This document shows, piece after piece, positions 45,647-54,870 of a stretch of DNA of 61,978 nt. Made by a program: the position numbers and the translations under genes. Each line of letters begins with the position of its first letter. Position 1 is the first letter of the stretch. This stretch comes from Gammaproteobacteria bacterium. GTDB lineage: Bacteria > Pseudomonadota > Gammaproteobacteria > UBA9339. The stretch spans positions 1 through 61,978 of the forward strand of contig JAMCWR010000053.1 of assembly GCA_023480665.1 (NCBI GenBank). The letters run 5' to 3'. The notes under the pieces are model-generated. The model did no database searches. It saw only the letters and a list, made by a program, of their open reading frames with translations, and had not been told where the DNA came from.

Positions 45647-46606
45647 TTATATATCAATGGGATTGCCTCCAACACATAAATTTACCATCTGTATTTTCTC
45701 ATTTACATTTTTTATTAATCTAGTAATTTTATCGTTTTGTTCATTAGCAAAAATAAATTTAGATGCACCAAGGACGATCCCAGTATTCATCTCTTTTACA
45801 ATTTTACTATTATTACTAACAATTTGGTTGTCAAGCTTATCTTCATCTGACCTGATCATAAGAAGACCAACTTCTTTTGAGATGGGAACAAAAACCCTTG
45901 TATCTTTCAAACCTAATCCTGGAGAACAATAGCCAATGCCCCGTGGATTTGTGACAATAACTGGATTATCAGATGTTAAAAAATAAAGATTTTTCGGTGC
46001 CTTTATTATTACCCATTTCATATTCACCAATAAACCACCGCAATTAAAACCAAGTTTCTGCATAGTAGAAAGGCTAAAATTTGGGTGAACTCTCACTTGA
46101 AATTTACCGTTCAAGATTTCTTGCCTTAGTTGTTCTATGTTATCCGCTAAAGGTACGCCATTTGTTTTTTTGTAGTCATCAGTCCACCTCTGAAAATACT
46201 CTTCATTAGCAGCAATTAACTTTAACATCTTATCAAGCTCTTCATTAAACTGAGGTTCGTAAGAATCCCTATAACCTGGGGTTCGCACTAACATGAAGGC
46301 AAATAAAATGGATAAGTGCTGCCTATACTCATCAGTTGGAACTGACCCTAATCGCAGTGATTTTAATGCAGCAGCGGCTGGACTTTCTACAATATCGGCT
46401 AAAGCATCTTCAAAAGTATTTGTATCAATGGTTCCATCATTACGATGTATAGCATAGAAATTCTTTACAATTGCTGTATTTTCTGGTCTTTGACAATGTA
46501 TTTTTTGGGTGTCTTTGTGATAGATCCAAACCATGTTTTGTTGGTCACAGAAGCCATCAAGATAGAATTTTGGTAAGTAGTGGTGCCTTTTCTTAGTATT
46601 GTTCAT
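45647..46606 (-). CDS. DUF4238 domain-containing protein, element cargo
   Basis: A 319-aa protein with the N-terminal DUF4238 signature KRHHYLPKFYLDGF (residues 6-19), the continuation VWIYHKDTQKIHCQRPEN, and later LTSDNPVIVTNP and DTRVFVPISKEVGLL, which are typical blocks of the family. DUF4238 proteins are often found in mobile and variable regions; no biochemical function is established. It is divergent from the first recombinase gene, and the 90-bp gap (46607-46696) should hold both promoters. Expression is opposite to the trio, so it is an independent passenger. Confidence 0.85.
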   Translation of the reverse strand: MNNTKKRHHYLPKFYLDGFCDQQNMVWIYHKDTQKIHCQRPENTAIVKNFYAIHRNDGTIDTNTFEDALADIVESPAAAALKSLRLGSVPTDEYRQHLSILFAFMLVRTPGYRDSYEPQFNEELDKMLKLIAANEEYFQRWTDDYKKTNGVPLADNIEQLRQEILNGKFQVRVHPNFSLSTMQKLGFNCGGLLVNMKWVIIKAPKNLYFLTSDNPVIVTNPRGIGYCSPGLGLKDTRVFVPISKEVGLLMIRSDEDKLDNQIVSNNSKIVKEMNTGIVLGASKFIFANEQNDKITRLIKNVNEKIQMVNLCVGGNPIDI

Positions 46607-46696
46607 CGCTTATTCTTGCACACAATTTCTTTTAAAACAAACATAGTTAGATCACTATTAAGATTGTTCCATCAACTAAATATAGGAGATCAAATC

Positions 46697-48310
46697 ATGT
46701 TTGAAAAACTCAATAAACGCCTTTTTTATAGAAAGATACATTTAGAGGCGCCGCTACTACGGGAAAGGATTGCTTATTTAAGAAATTTAGAAAAACGAAA
46801 GCGCTCATATCATTATCTCAAAGTGGTAGCAACCTATCTTCTATTAGTCGTCCAACATCTTGACCTAAAAGAAAACAAGCAAGTCCCTATAACTGAGATA
46901 GATAAAGCAGCCGATGGGTGGATAAAACATAAATATAAACATCCACGTAAAAATATAGCCTCCGCAAAATATTTAAAATCGTTATTTGTTATGTTCGCTA
47001 CCAAATGGCTGACAGATATAGGGCGATTAAAATACCCTTCGGAAGTTGGAATACTTTATAAACTTTACAGCCGCTACCATTTTCTTCACAAACACTTAAC
47101 CGCCCCAATGCTTCAGGAACGCCTAAAATATTTGCAATACTGGAAAGACAACGGCGCTATTCCGTTAACTTTAAAGCGTATTTCCGCATATTTATTGCTA
47201 ATTATTGATTATCTTAATTTAGAAAATAAAAAAATAGTTACTGTTGCTGAAATTGAAAAAGCTGCAGAAAAGTGGGCAATAGCAGAAAATCAGCATTGGC
47301 GGAAACCTGGAGAATATTCAAAGTTTGCCAAACAGCGATTTATTGCCGACGCCACCAGATGGTTAAAAATGATTAACCGTTTGGAAGAAGTTAAGCCAGA
47401 AGAAATTAAATTTGTTAAAGAGCTAAGTGGTTATATTAATTATATGCGCCACGAACAGGGGTTATCAGAAAGAACAATATTGTCGCGCGACTTTCATTTG
47501 AAAAATTTTTTAACATTGGTATCTAAAGTAACAGACAAACTTAACAAATTAGATTGCTTAATGATAGACGGAATCATTGAACATAAGCAAAAAATTGATA
47601 ATTACGCACGAGTAAGCATTCAAGATTACACTTCAATTATTCGATCATTTATAAGATATGCTGAGCACAAAAAATGGTGCCGCAGAGGATTAGCGGCTTC
47701 AATTAAAACATCCCGAGTATATAAGCACGCCAGCTTGCCTTATGGTCCATCGTGGGAAGATGTAAAAAAAGTACTTGCAAAGACTGAGGGTAAGCACCCG
47801 ACAAGCATACGAGACAGAGCTATTATCATGTTGCTTGCAGTATATGGGCTTAGATGTAGCGAAGTTGTTAATTTGAAACTCGATAACCTTGACTGGAAAA
47901 ATGAATTACTACACATCACAAGAGCCAAAGAAGGAAAGCCTCAGCTATTTCCATTATCTAAAACAGTAGGCAATGCTATTTTGCGTTACATTCGCGAGGT
48001 TAGGCAAAATAATTGTTGTCAGAGAAACGTCTTTATTTGCAGAAGAGCGCCATTTAGGCCTTTGTCCACAGCCGGTGTTTATATGATTGTAAAAAGCAGG
48101 TGGCATGGTTTAAATGTACAACTCAAACATTATGGTCCTCATTCTCTCCGTCACGCCTGTGCTACTCACTTGATTAATGAAGGCGTTTCCCTCAAAGAAA
48201 TTAGTGATCATCTTGGTCATCAAAGCTTAGAAACAACTCGTATTTATGCAAAGGTTAATCTTACCGAGCTACGAAAGATTGCTGATTTTGATATTGGAGG
48301 TTTGCTATGA
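46697..48310 (+). CDS. ritA: RIT tyrosine recombinase 1 (RitA position)
   Basis: A 537-aa tyrosine recombinase. ATG 46697 follows a strong AGGAGAT; the frame upstream overlaps the DUF4238 gene and is rejected. The catalytic domain has the first Arg in YGLRCSEVVNLKLDNLDW, the box II HSLRHACATHLINEG (His, Arg), LGHQSLETTRIYAKV (His, catalytic Tyr). The long N-terminal part contains two similar core-binding-like regions (LLRERIAYLRNLEKRKRSYHYLK... and LQERLKYLQYWKDNGAIPLTLK...), suggesting an internal duplication, and makes it longer than the other two. It overlaps the next gene by four bases. Confidence 0.88.
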   Translation: MFEKLNKRLFYRKIHLEAPLLRERIAYLRNLEKRKRSYHYLKVVATYLLLVVQHLDLKENKQVPITEIDKAADGWIKHKYKHPRKNIASAKYLKSLFVMFATKWLTDIGRLKYPSEVGILYKLYSRYHFLHKHLTAPMLQERLKYLQYWKDNGAIPLTLKRISAYLLLIIDYLNLENKKIVTVAEIEKAAEKWAIAENQHWRKPGEYSKFAKQRFIADATRWLKMINRLEEVKPEEIKFVKELSGYINYMRHEQGLSERTILSRDFHLKNFLTLVSKVTDKLNKLDCLMIDGIIEHKQKIDNYARVSIQDYTSIIRSFIRYAEHKKWCRRGLAASIKTSRVYKHASLPYGPSWEDVKKVLAKTEGKHPTSIRDRAIIMLLAVYGLRCSEVVNLKLDNLDWKNELLHITRAKEGKPQLFPLSKTVGNAILRYIREVRQNNCCQRNVFICRRAPFRPLSTAGVYMIVKSRWHGLNVQLKHYGPHSLRHACATHLINEGVSLKEISDHLGHQSLETTRIYAKVNLTELRKIADFDIGGLL

Positions 48311-49248
48311 AGTTAAAGAAATTAATTGAGCAATACATTAATTACAGAAAATCATTAGGCGAAAAATTTGATGCTAACTCAAAATATTTGAGGATGTTTT
48401 ATAATTGCTTAGGTAAAAATATTGACATTAGTAATCTTCCTGCAAAAAAAATTAACAACTTTCTTTATAGGGATGGACCAATAACATCAGCTTGGTTTTG
48501 CAGACATACAACCCTGCTTGGCTTCTATAATTATGCAATTAGCCGAGGATATATCAAGACCTCACCGTTGCCAAAGATTTTACCAAAACGACCACCCGCT
48601 TTTATTCCATATATTTATAGCAAACAAGAAATAAAATTGATCCTAAATACTGCATTAAATTATCAAACGAACAAATCTCATATTGTCCCCTATGTCATAC
48701 AAGTTGTTTTTTTACTACTTTATGCTACGGGTCTTAGGTTACATGAAGCCCTTGATTTAACTATTGGGGATGTCGATTTGATTGAAGCAGTAATAACTGT
48801 GCGAGAAACTAAATTTTATAAAACAAGACTCGTGCCATTTAATATGCAATTGTTACAGACAATCAAGGAGTATCTAAGCTGGAGAGAAAAAAACATAGAA
48901 AGTCCGCACACTAATGCGCCATTATTTGTATCTTTGAAAAATCAACCTCTAAATATTGGTACTGTAAGAGAAATATTCCAGGCTATTCGAAAAAAGGCTG
49001 AAATTAAACGTACGGATAATGCGCGTTATCAGCCAAGAATACATGATCTTCGCCATACGTTCGCTGTACACCATTTAACAAAATGGTACCAAGAAAATAA
49101 AGATGTACAAAAATTATTGCCAGTGCTCTCAACCTATATGGGGCACACCTATCTGGCGGCGACTTCTGTTTATTTAACTATGACTAGGGATTTATTGCGC
49201 GAAGCAGGGGCGCGGTTTCAAAAATATGCAATTGGAGGTTCCAAATGA
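48307..49248 (+). CDS. ritB: RIT tyrosine recombinase 2 (RitB position)
   Basis: A 313-aa tyrosine recombinase. Catalytic residues sit in ATGLRLHEALDLTIGDVDL (Arg), IHDLRHTFAVHHLTKW (His, Arg) and YMGHTYLAATSVYLTM (His, Tyr). It overlaps both neighbours by ATGA-type four-base overlaps, so the three recombinases are translated from one message in fixed proportion. The C-terminus after the catalytic Tyr is longer than in XerC/D (RDLLREAGARFQKYA). Confidence 0.88.
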   Translation: MKLKKLIEQYINYRKSLGEKFDANSKYLRMFYNCLGKNIDISNLPAKKINNFLYRDGPITSAWFCRHTTLLGFYNYAISRGYIKTSPLPKILPKRPPAFIPYIYSKQEIKLILNTALNYQTNKSHIVPYVIQVVFLLLYATGLRLHEALDLTIGDVDLIEAVITVRETKFYKTRLVPFNMQLLQTIKEYLSWREKNIESPHTNAPLFVSLKNQPLNIGTVREIFQAIRKKAEIKRTDNARYQPRIHDLRHTFAVHHLTKWYQENKDVQKLLPVLSTYMGHTYLAATSVYLTMTRDLLREAGARFQKYAIGGSK

Positions 49249-50255
49249 AAACTCAAATTTTTTTAAGTTCCTGGATTAAACGATTTTTACTAGAATATTT
49301 AATCAGCACTAAAAATTTATCACGTAATACTCAACAGAGTTATCGCGACACTTTCAAGCTTTGTTTGCCATTCGTAGCAAAAAAAGCACGAAAACAGATT
49401 GAACAGTTAACAATCGACGAAATATCACCAACAGCAATCAAAGATTTTTTAACGAGTCTCGAAACAAAACGTAAGTGCGGTTTGACAACTCGGAATCAAA
49501 GGCTTGCTGCAATCCATGCTTTTGCTAACTTTATTAGTTTGAATAGCCCGGAACATGTTGAATGGTGCAGGCAAATCAAACAAATCCCCTTTAAAAAAGC
49601 CAAAAAAACATTGATCACGTATTTAGAAAAACCGGAAATGGATGCTTTATTGAATGCGCCAAACCGCAGTATCTACCAAGGCAGGCGAGATTATGCGTTG
49701 CTGCTATTTCTCTATAATACTGGCGCACGAGCTGATGAAACGGCGCAATTAACAATAATGGATTTAGAGATAGCAAACGCACCTAAAAGAGATTTTTCTA
49801 CAGTGCTTATCAAGGGTAAAGGCAATAAATTGCGTCGTTGTCCTTTGTGGCAAAATACCACAACTGAGCTGCTGACATTAACTGGTGGTCGACCCAAAAC
49901 CGAGCATGTGTTTTTAAATCGCTGTGGTCAACCATTGACACGTTTTGGCATTCACACGTTGGTGAAAAAATATGCAAAACAATTAATTAAAGACTATCCT
50001 GCCCTTGAAAAGAAGCGCGTTAGCCCACATATTATACGCCATACAACCGCGACGCATTTATTGCGAGCAGGGGTAGATATTAATACGATCAGAGCTTGGC
50101 TTGGTCATGTTTCTATAAACACCACCAACATTTATGCTGAGGTTGATCTTGAGATGAAGGCAAAAGCTTTGGCACATTGCGAGATTGCACCCACAAAGCA
50201 GAAAAAATCATGGCGCGAAGATAATAATCTTATGAGTTTTTTAGAGGCGCTTTAA
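49245..50255 (+). CDS. ritC: RIT tyrosine recombinase 3 (RitC position)
   Basis: A 336-aa tyrosine recombinase with an N-terminal core-binding domain (FLLEYLISTKNLSRNTQQSYRDTF). Catalytic motifs: NTGARADETAQLTIMDLE (Arg), SPHIIRHTTATHLLRAGVD (His, Arg) and WLGHVSINTTNIYAEV (His, Tyr). The Arg of motif I is in ARADE instead of the more usual LRxxE. It is the last gene of the trio; the cargo gene starts 35 bp after it on the same strand. Confidence 0.88.
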   Translation: MKTQIFLSSWIKRFLLEYLISTKNLSRNTQQSYRDTFKLCLPFVAKKARKQIEQLTIDEISPTAIKDFLTSLETKRKCGLTTRNQRLAAIHAFANFISLNSPEHVEWCRQIKQIPFKKAKKTLITYLEKPEMDALLNAPNRSIYQGRRDYALLLFLYNTGARADETAQLTIMDLEIANAPKRDFSTVLIKGKGNKLRRCPLWQNTTTELLTLTGGRPKTEHVFLNRCGQPLTRFGIHTLVKKYAKQLIKDYPALEKKRVSPHIIRHTTATHLLRAGVDINTIRAWLGHVSINTTNIYAEVDLEMKAKALAHCEIAPTKQKKSWREDNNLMSFLEAL

Positions 50256-50290
50256 TTGTTTAAACTACTTTTATAATAAACCGACAAATT

Positions 50291-51400
50291 ATGTTGATAA
50301 ATTTTAGTGAGTTAATTACTCACATAAAAGAAAATAACGCATATCCTGGATTCCAGGATATGCGTTTACTCCAAAATATCTTATCCTTATGGAGTGATAT
50401 TTTACCATCTAGTAACTCATTTTCTATTGATATAAATGGGATAGATATATTGCAATCTAAAGAATCCAAGTACCATGTTAGCTTACTTGATTTTTTACAA
50501 TGCGGGAAAGAGTTACTCACTTTCCGGGATCATACAAATTTTAATTTGCTAGTTAAACAATTTGAGAATCCACAACAGTTTTCCTCAATCCTATTCGAGG
50601 TAAGATGCGCCAGGTTTTGCTATGATTATTTTAATATTGATACTTTAGAATTTTCTCCTCTCGTTAAGATCGGCCAGAAAACTAAAAGTCCCGATTTTAA
50701 GATTTTTGTACCTCAAATAGGCGAAATCTTTTGTGAGTGCAAGAGTCTGATTTCTTTTAATAGAGTTAATTCTTGCAGAGTTCTTAAATTTATTAAATAT
50801 ATGGGACCTAAATTAAAGCAGATAGTTATTCCGGATAACATCAGAGTGGAAGTTTTTTTTACCAAATGTCCTAGGCACTTTAATCGCAACCTTAATGAGC
50901 AATTAGTTGCATCAATTAATGAAGTCATAAGGCTAAAACGGTACAATGTTCCGATTGAACTAAACTTTATAAATAGCGGTGATAAAATCTCATTTATTTG
51001 CATTGAAAAATATCATCCGATTTTCTTCCAAGATTCATCTATTGCAATTGGTTTGCCCATGGACGATCATGACAAATCTTTGAAAGAACAAACTGAACAA
51101 AAGATAATAATTTTTGAAAAAGATAATTCTTTTCCCTCATTATTAAAAACCCAAGTAGAAGATGCGATTACTCAGGTCCCTAGTGAAAAAAATTCAATAA
51201 TATTTATTGAGCCATTTGGCTATCCACAAGATATGTATTTTCAAAAAATAAATAATCTTGTGCTCAATAATATAAAATATCGTAATATGCTTTGTTGCAT
51301 TGTGATGTACAATATGGTCGTTAAACTTCTGCATCCTAGTGCTGACAATAAAGAAAAAATTATAAGGAGCGCATTAAAGAATAAAAATATTTTAAGCTAA
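50291..51400 (+). CDS. PD-(D/E)XK-like nuclease domain protein, element cargo
   Basis: A 369-aa protein I do not recognise by family, but it carries a restriction-endonuclease-type core: E103 in LFEVRCARF, P134-D135 in KSPDFKIF, and E149-x-K151 in FCECKSL, with the spacing of PD-(D/E)XK nucleases. Residues before and after are helical or mixed; the C-terminal third contains IIFIEPFGYPQ and no other motif. It sits between the trio and the right terminal repeat, co-directional with the recombinases, so it is a passenger that could protect the element or its host. That is inference; it is also conceivable that it takes part in transposition. Confidence 0.7.
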   Translation: MLINFSELITHIKENNAYPGFQDMRLLQNILSLWSDILPSSNSFSIDINGIDILQSKESKYHVSLLDFLQCGKELLTFRDHTNFNLLVKQFENPQQFSSILFEVRCARFCYDYFNIDTLEFSPLVKIGQKTKSPDFKIFVPQIGEIFCECKSLISFNRVNSCRVLKFIKYMGPKLKQIVIPDNIRVEVFFTKCPRHFNRNLNEQLVASINEVIRLKRYNVPIELNFINSGDKISFICIEKYHPIFFQDSSIAIGLPMDDHDKSLKEQTEQKIIIFEKDNSFPSLLKTQVEDAITQVPSEKNSIIFIEPFGYPQDMYFQKINNLVLNNIKYRNMLCCIVMYNMVVKLLHPSADNKEKIIRSALKNKNILS

Positions 51401-51500
51401 AAAAATACAAGTTGAATATTTAGATCTAATAAAAGAAAGATATTATGTGCTGTTGATCTATGAAAAGAACAATAAAATTACGGTGTTATTACTGCTCAAC

Positions 51501-51527
51501 ACAACATAACTAACTACGCAACATATG
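51501..51527 (-). repeat. Right terminal inverted repeat of the RIT element
   Basis: 27 bases, exact reverse complement of 45597-45623, ending CGCAACATATG. The host gene frame resumes within two bases. Confidence 0.85.
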
Positions 51528-51811
51528 AAATTAAATCAACAAAATTTAAACCAGAACATATTGGCCAATTGAATTTTTATTTGAGCGCTATTGACGATAA
51601 AATGCGGCATAAAGATGATAACCCTTCAATTGGATTGTTATTATGCAAATCTCGCAATAAAGTAGTTGCAGAATATGCTTTGAAAGGCATTATCAAGCCA
51701 ATTGGTATTTCAGAATATGAACTAACAAAAGCACTACCAAAGAAACTCCAAGGTATTATGCCGTCCATCGAAGAAATTGAGACTGAACTAAATAACTTTG
51801 AAAGTAATTGA
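51528..51811 (+). pseudogene. DUF1016 (YhcG-type) nuclease, 3' part, interrupted
   Basis: Continues the gene broken at 45567: EIKSTKFKPEHIGQLNFYLSAID, then DNPSIGLLLCKSRNKVVAEYAL, IIKPIGISEYELT, PSIEEIETELNNF. These are the normal end of a DUF1016 PDDEXK protein. The first residues (E-I-K) supply the ExK catalytic triplet, so the element landed in the active site. A start at 51569 would begin inside the domain and is not a real gene start. Confidence 0.85.
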
Positions 51812-51828
51812 TGGTTGCTATGGCTATA

Positions 51829-51867
51829 AAAGCAATTAATAATTAACAATGAATAATTAATAATGGT
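51829..51867. repeat. 39-bp dispersed repeat, copy 2
   Basis: Identical to 28972-29010. It lies just after the DUF1016 3' end and before the orphan gene at 51942. Confidence 0.7.
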
Positions 51868-51941
51868 CGTTCTAAATATTAATGAATATTAAATAATTTT
51901 GAAATATCAAATAAAAAGATTTTTCTTCATTATTTTTACGG

Positions 51942-54560
51942 TCAATCATTAGGTGATGCCGAAGGCGGAGATGCTTGAGCCGAATTAGATTTATGTGCCG
52001 CTTTTGCTTCCGCTGCTGCATCTGGTTCTTGCACTGCTTCTTCGTGAAGTTGGGCGGCTGCTCCAACTTTTTTTATTTGCGCATTTAAGGCTTCTAATTG
52101 CTGGGAGATAGTTTTAAGTCTTGGAGGATAGTGGGTTTCTACCATACCTGTTCCTGTGATGTACAATATGGTCGTATTGTCAGTGGAACCTTCATATGCT
52201 ATGACTTTAAACAAGCTTCCAGAATTAGGTGCTTGGTTGGTAATAATTAGGCGAAGTTTTTCAAAAAAATTAATAATTGTTTCTGGTGGTAAATTGCTTT
52301 TTTCTAATGCTTGAAAGATGCGTTTAAGCTTAAGATATATTTCTTTTGCAAACATATCGCGTAACTCTTTATTTCCTTGTGCACTGAATTTGGTATCAAT
52401 AGCTTGTTTGCATTCTCGAGAAAGTGCCATAGCTTCCCTTTTTAAATCGAAGCCTTGTTGTCTTGGGGTAGTAGCAAGGGCTCTGGTTACAGCAACATCA
52501 GAGCTACGTGCGGTTGATGCATGTGACGCAGGGGCGGCAGCAAGAGATGGGGGCGTTGGTGCCAGTTCTTTCTCTTTGGCTTCTTTACTTTCTTTCACTT
52601 CTTCTTTTAGTTCCTCCTCCTCACCTTCTTCTTCTTTCACCTCTTTATTAAGGAGATTTGCTGCAACAATAAAAGCTCGTTCTAAAATGCCTCTTACTTG
52701 AAGCCTGTCATCTCGGTTATCTAAATCAAGAGAATCAATGGTGCGTTCAAGTTCATCTAAAGCGTGACTAAGTGCGGTTATAGCTGCATCTATATTTGCA
52801 TCAACGTCTAATTCATTAATATTTTGTAGAATAGGAAGAAGTCCACCACGACCATCGAATAAATTATGGAATCTATAAACGCTATCGCCATGTAATTTTG
52901 CTTCAATGATTCTATTGTAACGCTCTATTAAGGGCTGAATTCTTTCATTTTCAGAGAGATCTTCAAGAGACAATTCCCTCTCTTCCGCCACCTCTTCCTT
53001 TTCTTCAGCGTGATCTTTAGCAAGCTTTTGTGCATAATCCAAAAGTTTTTCGGAAAGCTGTTCGATGGTATGTAGTTCTTGATCAAGTCCCATCCAAAGA
53101 TCTAGTATTGGCATGGGATTGGGGCCGTTTTTGGAAGACTCGTATTTTTTTAAAATCTGCCCTAAACGTTTAGTAAACTTGTTTAAAGCATCTATAATAT
53201 CCTTGGATTTTGATTCAATTGTTTTAATCACAGCTTGCGGAAGTGGTTGTGTTGCTAATTTTGCATCTTCAACATTTTTTAATATGATGTTTAATTTCTG
53301 ATCGGTAACTTGGCGAAAATGCGAATTTGTAGTTGGAGAGCTACTTACAAGTAATTGCTGATTCCATTTTTGTATGAATGAATCTTTTGCTTTTCTAAAA
53401 GGTTCGGTTGCAGGTCCACGATATTCTTCTGGTTCTGTAAATTCTTCTTCTTTTTCTTCTTCGGCTTCTTCTTCTTTTTCGGCTTTTTCCTCCTCTTCTG
53501 GTTCTTTTTCAGCCTCTTTCTTTTTTTCCTCTTCTGCGGTAACAACAGGTCGTAATGGTTGTTCTGGTGGTTTATCTTCTGCATCAGGCAGAACTGTAGT
53601 TGTTTCTGGTGATGTAATTATTGGCGTCTCACTCTCACGCACAATAAACTTTTGCATCTCAGGGTTTGATGTAAGCGGAGAATTTGGGTCGTAAAGTTCA
53701 GGTGGTAAAAATATTTTAAATGGTGGTTGTCCCTGTGCTTGTTTCTGCGTCTGTGTAGCTATAACTTCAGAGTCACTAAAAAATCTATCCACCGCTGTTG
53801 AAAATGCTTCCCTGATTTTTTTGTTATCTTGAAATTGTTGCATAAGCTCAGGAGTAAAATGCATCCCAGACCACTCTGATTTAAATGCTATGCGTAAAGA
53901 TGTATAAAACGCTTCTTCATTCGCATTATCATCATTACCAATTTTTGGGATAAGCATCTGTCCGCTTGGAGCTGAAACAAACGTCAACACTTTACGTGGT
54001 TGACTCATATTGCTTGATTGTTCGCTATAAACTTCTGCGAATATAGGTTTTTCTGAGTGTGGTACGGTTGCTCCGGCGGTAGCTGGAGCAAATGCTGCTG
54101 CATCAAGTGCAGGGGTTGGGGCCGCTGCGCTTGTTATCCAAGCAGGTAAATTGTTAGCTGACATTGCATTTTCAGCATCTTGCCCATACAAAACAGCGCA
54201 TCTGTATATAGTAGGAGGAAGTGGTGCGTCTTTTAAATCAAAATTTTCGTTTAATTTGTCGATTATATCGGCATCTTTAGCATATGCAGCACCACCTTTT
54301 TTAAGAGCAGAAATAAAAGCATTTCGCTGCGACATCATCTTATCGTACATTGTTTTATATTTTGCATAAGTAGCTGCGTCAAAAGCATTACCACCAGGTT
54401 GAAGTAGTCTTGGATCTTCTGCTCTTAGCAGTAATGTGAAAAATAACGATCCCGCTATGTTAACAGGATAATTGGCGCCAACTATCCCCCTATCTACCAG
54501 GATTTTTTTGGCTTGCTCATTAATACCCTTCATATCTGGCGTGATTACAAGTGTTGGCAT
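51942..54560 (-). CDS. Large acidic orphan protein, effector-like
   Basis: An 872-aa protein without a recognised family. It starts MPTLVITPDMKGI, which resembles the start MPIRVTPSMKEI of the 59414 gene (pattern MP-x-x-(V/I)-T-P-x-M-K). Residues about 355-400 are Glu/Lys repeats (EEEKAEKEEEAEEEKEEE) forming a long charged helix; two helical blocks follow, one with a DLDNRDDR-LQVRG-ILERAFIVAANLL segment related to the 57043 protein (LHVLQTRVFAAANRS). The C-terminus is Ala/Ser/Glu-rich. Scaffolding or a host-directed role is inference. Confidence 0.7.
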   Translation of the reverse strand: MPTLVITPDMKGINEQAKKILVDRGIVGANYPVNIAGSLFFTLLLRAEDPRLLQPGGNAFDAATYAKYKTMYDKMMSQRNAFISALKKGGAAYAKDADIIDKLNENFDLKDAPLPPTIYRCAVLYGQDAENAMSANNLPAWITSAAAPTPALDAAAFAPATAGATVPHSEKPIFAEVYSEQSSNMSQPRKVLTFVSAPSGQMLIPKIGNDDNANEEAFYTSLRIAFKSEWSGMHFTPELMQQFQDNKKIREAFSTAVDRFFSDSEVIATQTQKQAQGQPPFKIFLPPELYDPNSPLTSNPEMQKFIVRESETPIITSPETTTVLPDAEDKPPEQPLRPVVTAEEEKKKEAEKEPEEEEKAEKEEEAEEEKEEEFTEPEEYRGPATEPFRKAKDSFIQKWNQQLLVSSSPTTNSHFRQVTDQKLNIILKNVEDAKLATQPLPQAVIKTIESKSKDIIDALNKFTKRLGQILKKYESSKNGPNPMPILDLWMGLDQELHTIEQLSEKLLDYAQKLAKDHAEEKEEVAEERELSLEDLSENERIQPLIERYNRIIEAKLHGDSVYRFHNLFDGRGGLLPILQNINELDVDANIDAAITALSHALDELERTIDSLDLDNRDDRLQVRGILERAFIVAANLLNKEVKEEEGEEEELKEEVKESKEAKEKELAPTPPSLAAAPASHASTARSSDVAVTRALATTPRQQGFDLKREAMALSRECKQAIDTKFSAQGNKELRDMFAKEIYLKLKRIFQALEKSNLPPETIINFFEKLRLIITNQAPNSGSLFKVIAYEGSTDNTTILYITGTGMVETHYPPRLKTISQQLEALNAQIKKVGAAAQLHEEAVQEPDAAAEAKAAHKSNSAQASPPSASPND

Positions 54561-54870
54561 AGCTTACCTTTTATTTTTAAGTTTTTTATTTTCTTATTAT
54601 TTTTTAAATGCAAAAACCATCATTTAACATTTTTGATGGGTTGATTAACCATCACTTTTTGTTAAATCCCTTAAAATTACTCAATAATTCAAACAACTAA
54701 TTGAATTTTTCCAAATCGTTATACTACCAATTTTAGCAGATTTTTGGATTTTTTGCAGGTAAATACAGCTAAAACCAACATATGCCAGGCTTCGCAAGCT
54801 TGTGTTTTAGTCAAAATCATTGATTATTCAGTATGATACCAAGTCGACTGATATGCAATGGCTGCGCCTC
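54561..54870. other. Gene-free AT-rich spacer
   Basis: About 310 bp. A weak hairpin (CTAAAAC... at 54771 with GTTTTAG at 54812) is the only structure seen; there is no terminator of convincing quality and no gene. Confidence 0.35.

Larger units (their letters stand above)
45566..51529. mobile_element. RIT (recombinase-in-trio) element with two cargo genes
   Basis: The 5.9-kb block carries three consecutive, overlapping tyrosine recombinase genes (46697-50255), the hallmark of RIT elements, bounded by perfect 27-bp inverted repeats (45597-45623 and 51501-51527). It splits a DUF1016 gene whose two halves lie immediately outside; rejoining the host frame at GA/AATT restores FVICEIKSTKFKPE. Left junction near 45567, right junction near 51529. 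Besides the trio it carries a DUF4238 gene on the minus strand and a PD-(D/E)XK-like gene on the plus strand. Exact ends are uncertain by a few bases because of the left palindrome. Confidence 0.85.

Noticed and set aside
46580..46696. Longer N-terminus for the first recombinase
   Set aside because: It would overlap the divergent DUF4238 start; ATG 46697 has AGGAGAT directly upstream.
51569..51811. Independent 80-aa gene
   Set aside because: It is the displaced C-terminus of DUF1016; its first Met is internal to a conserved strand.
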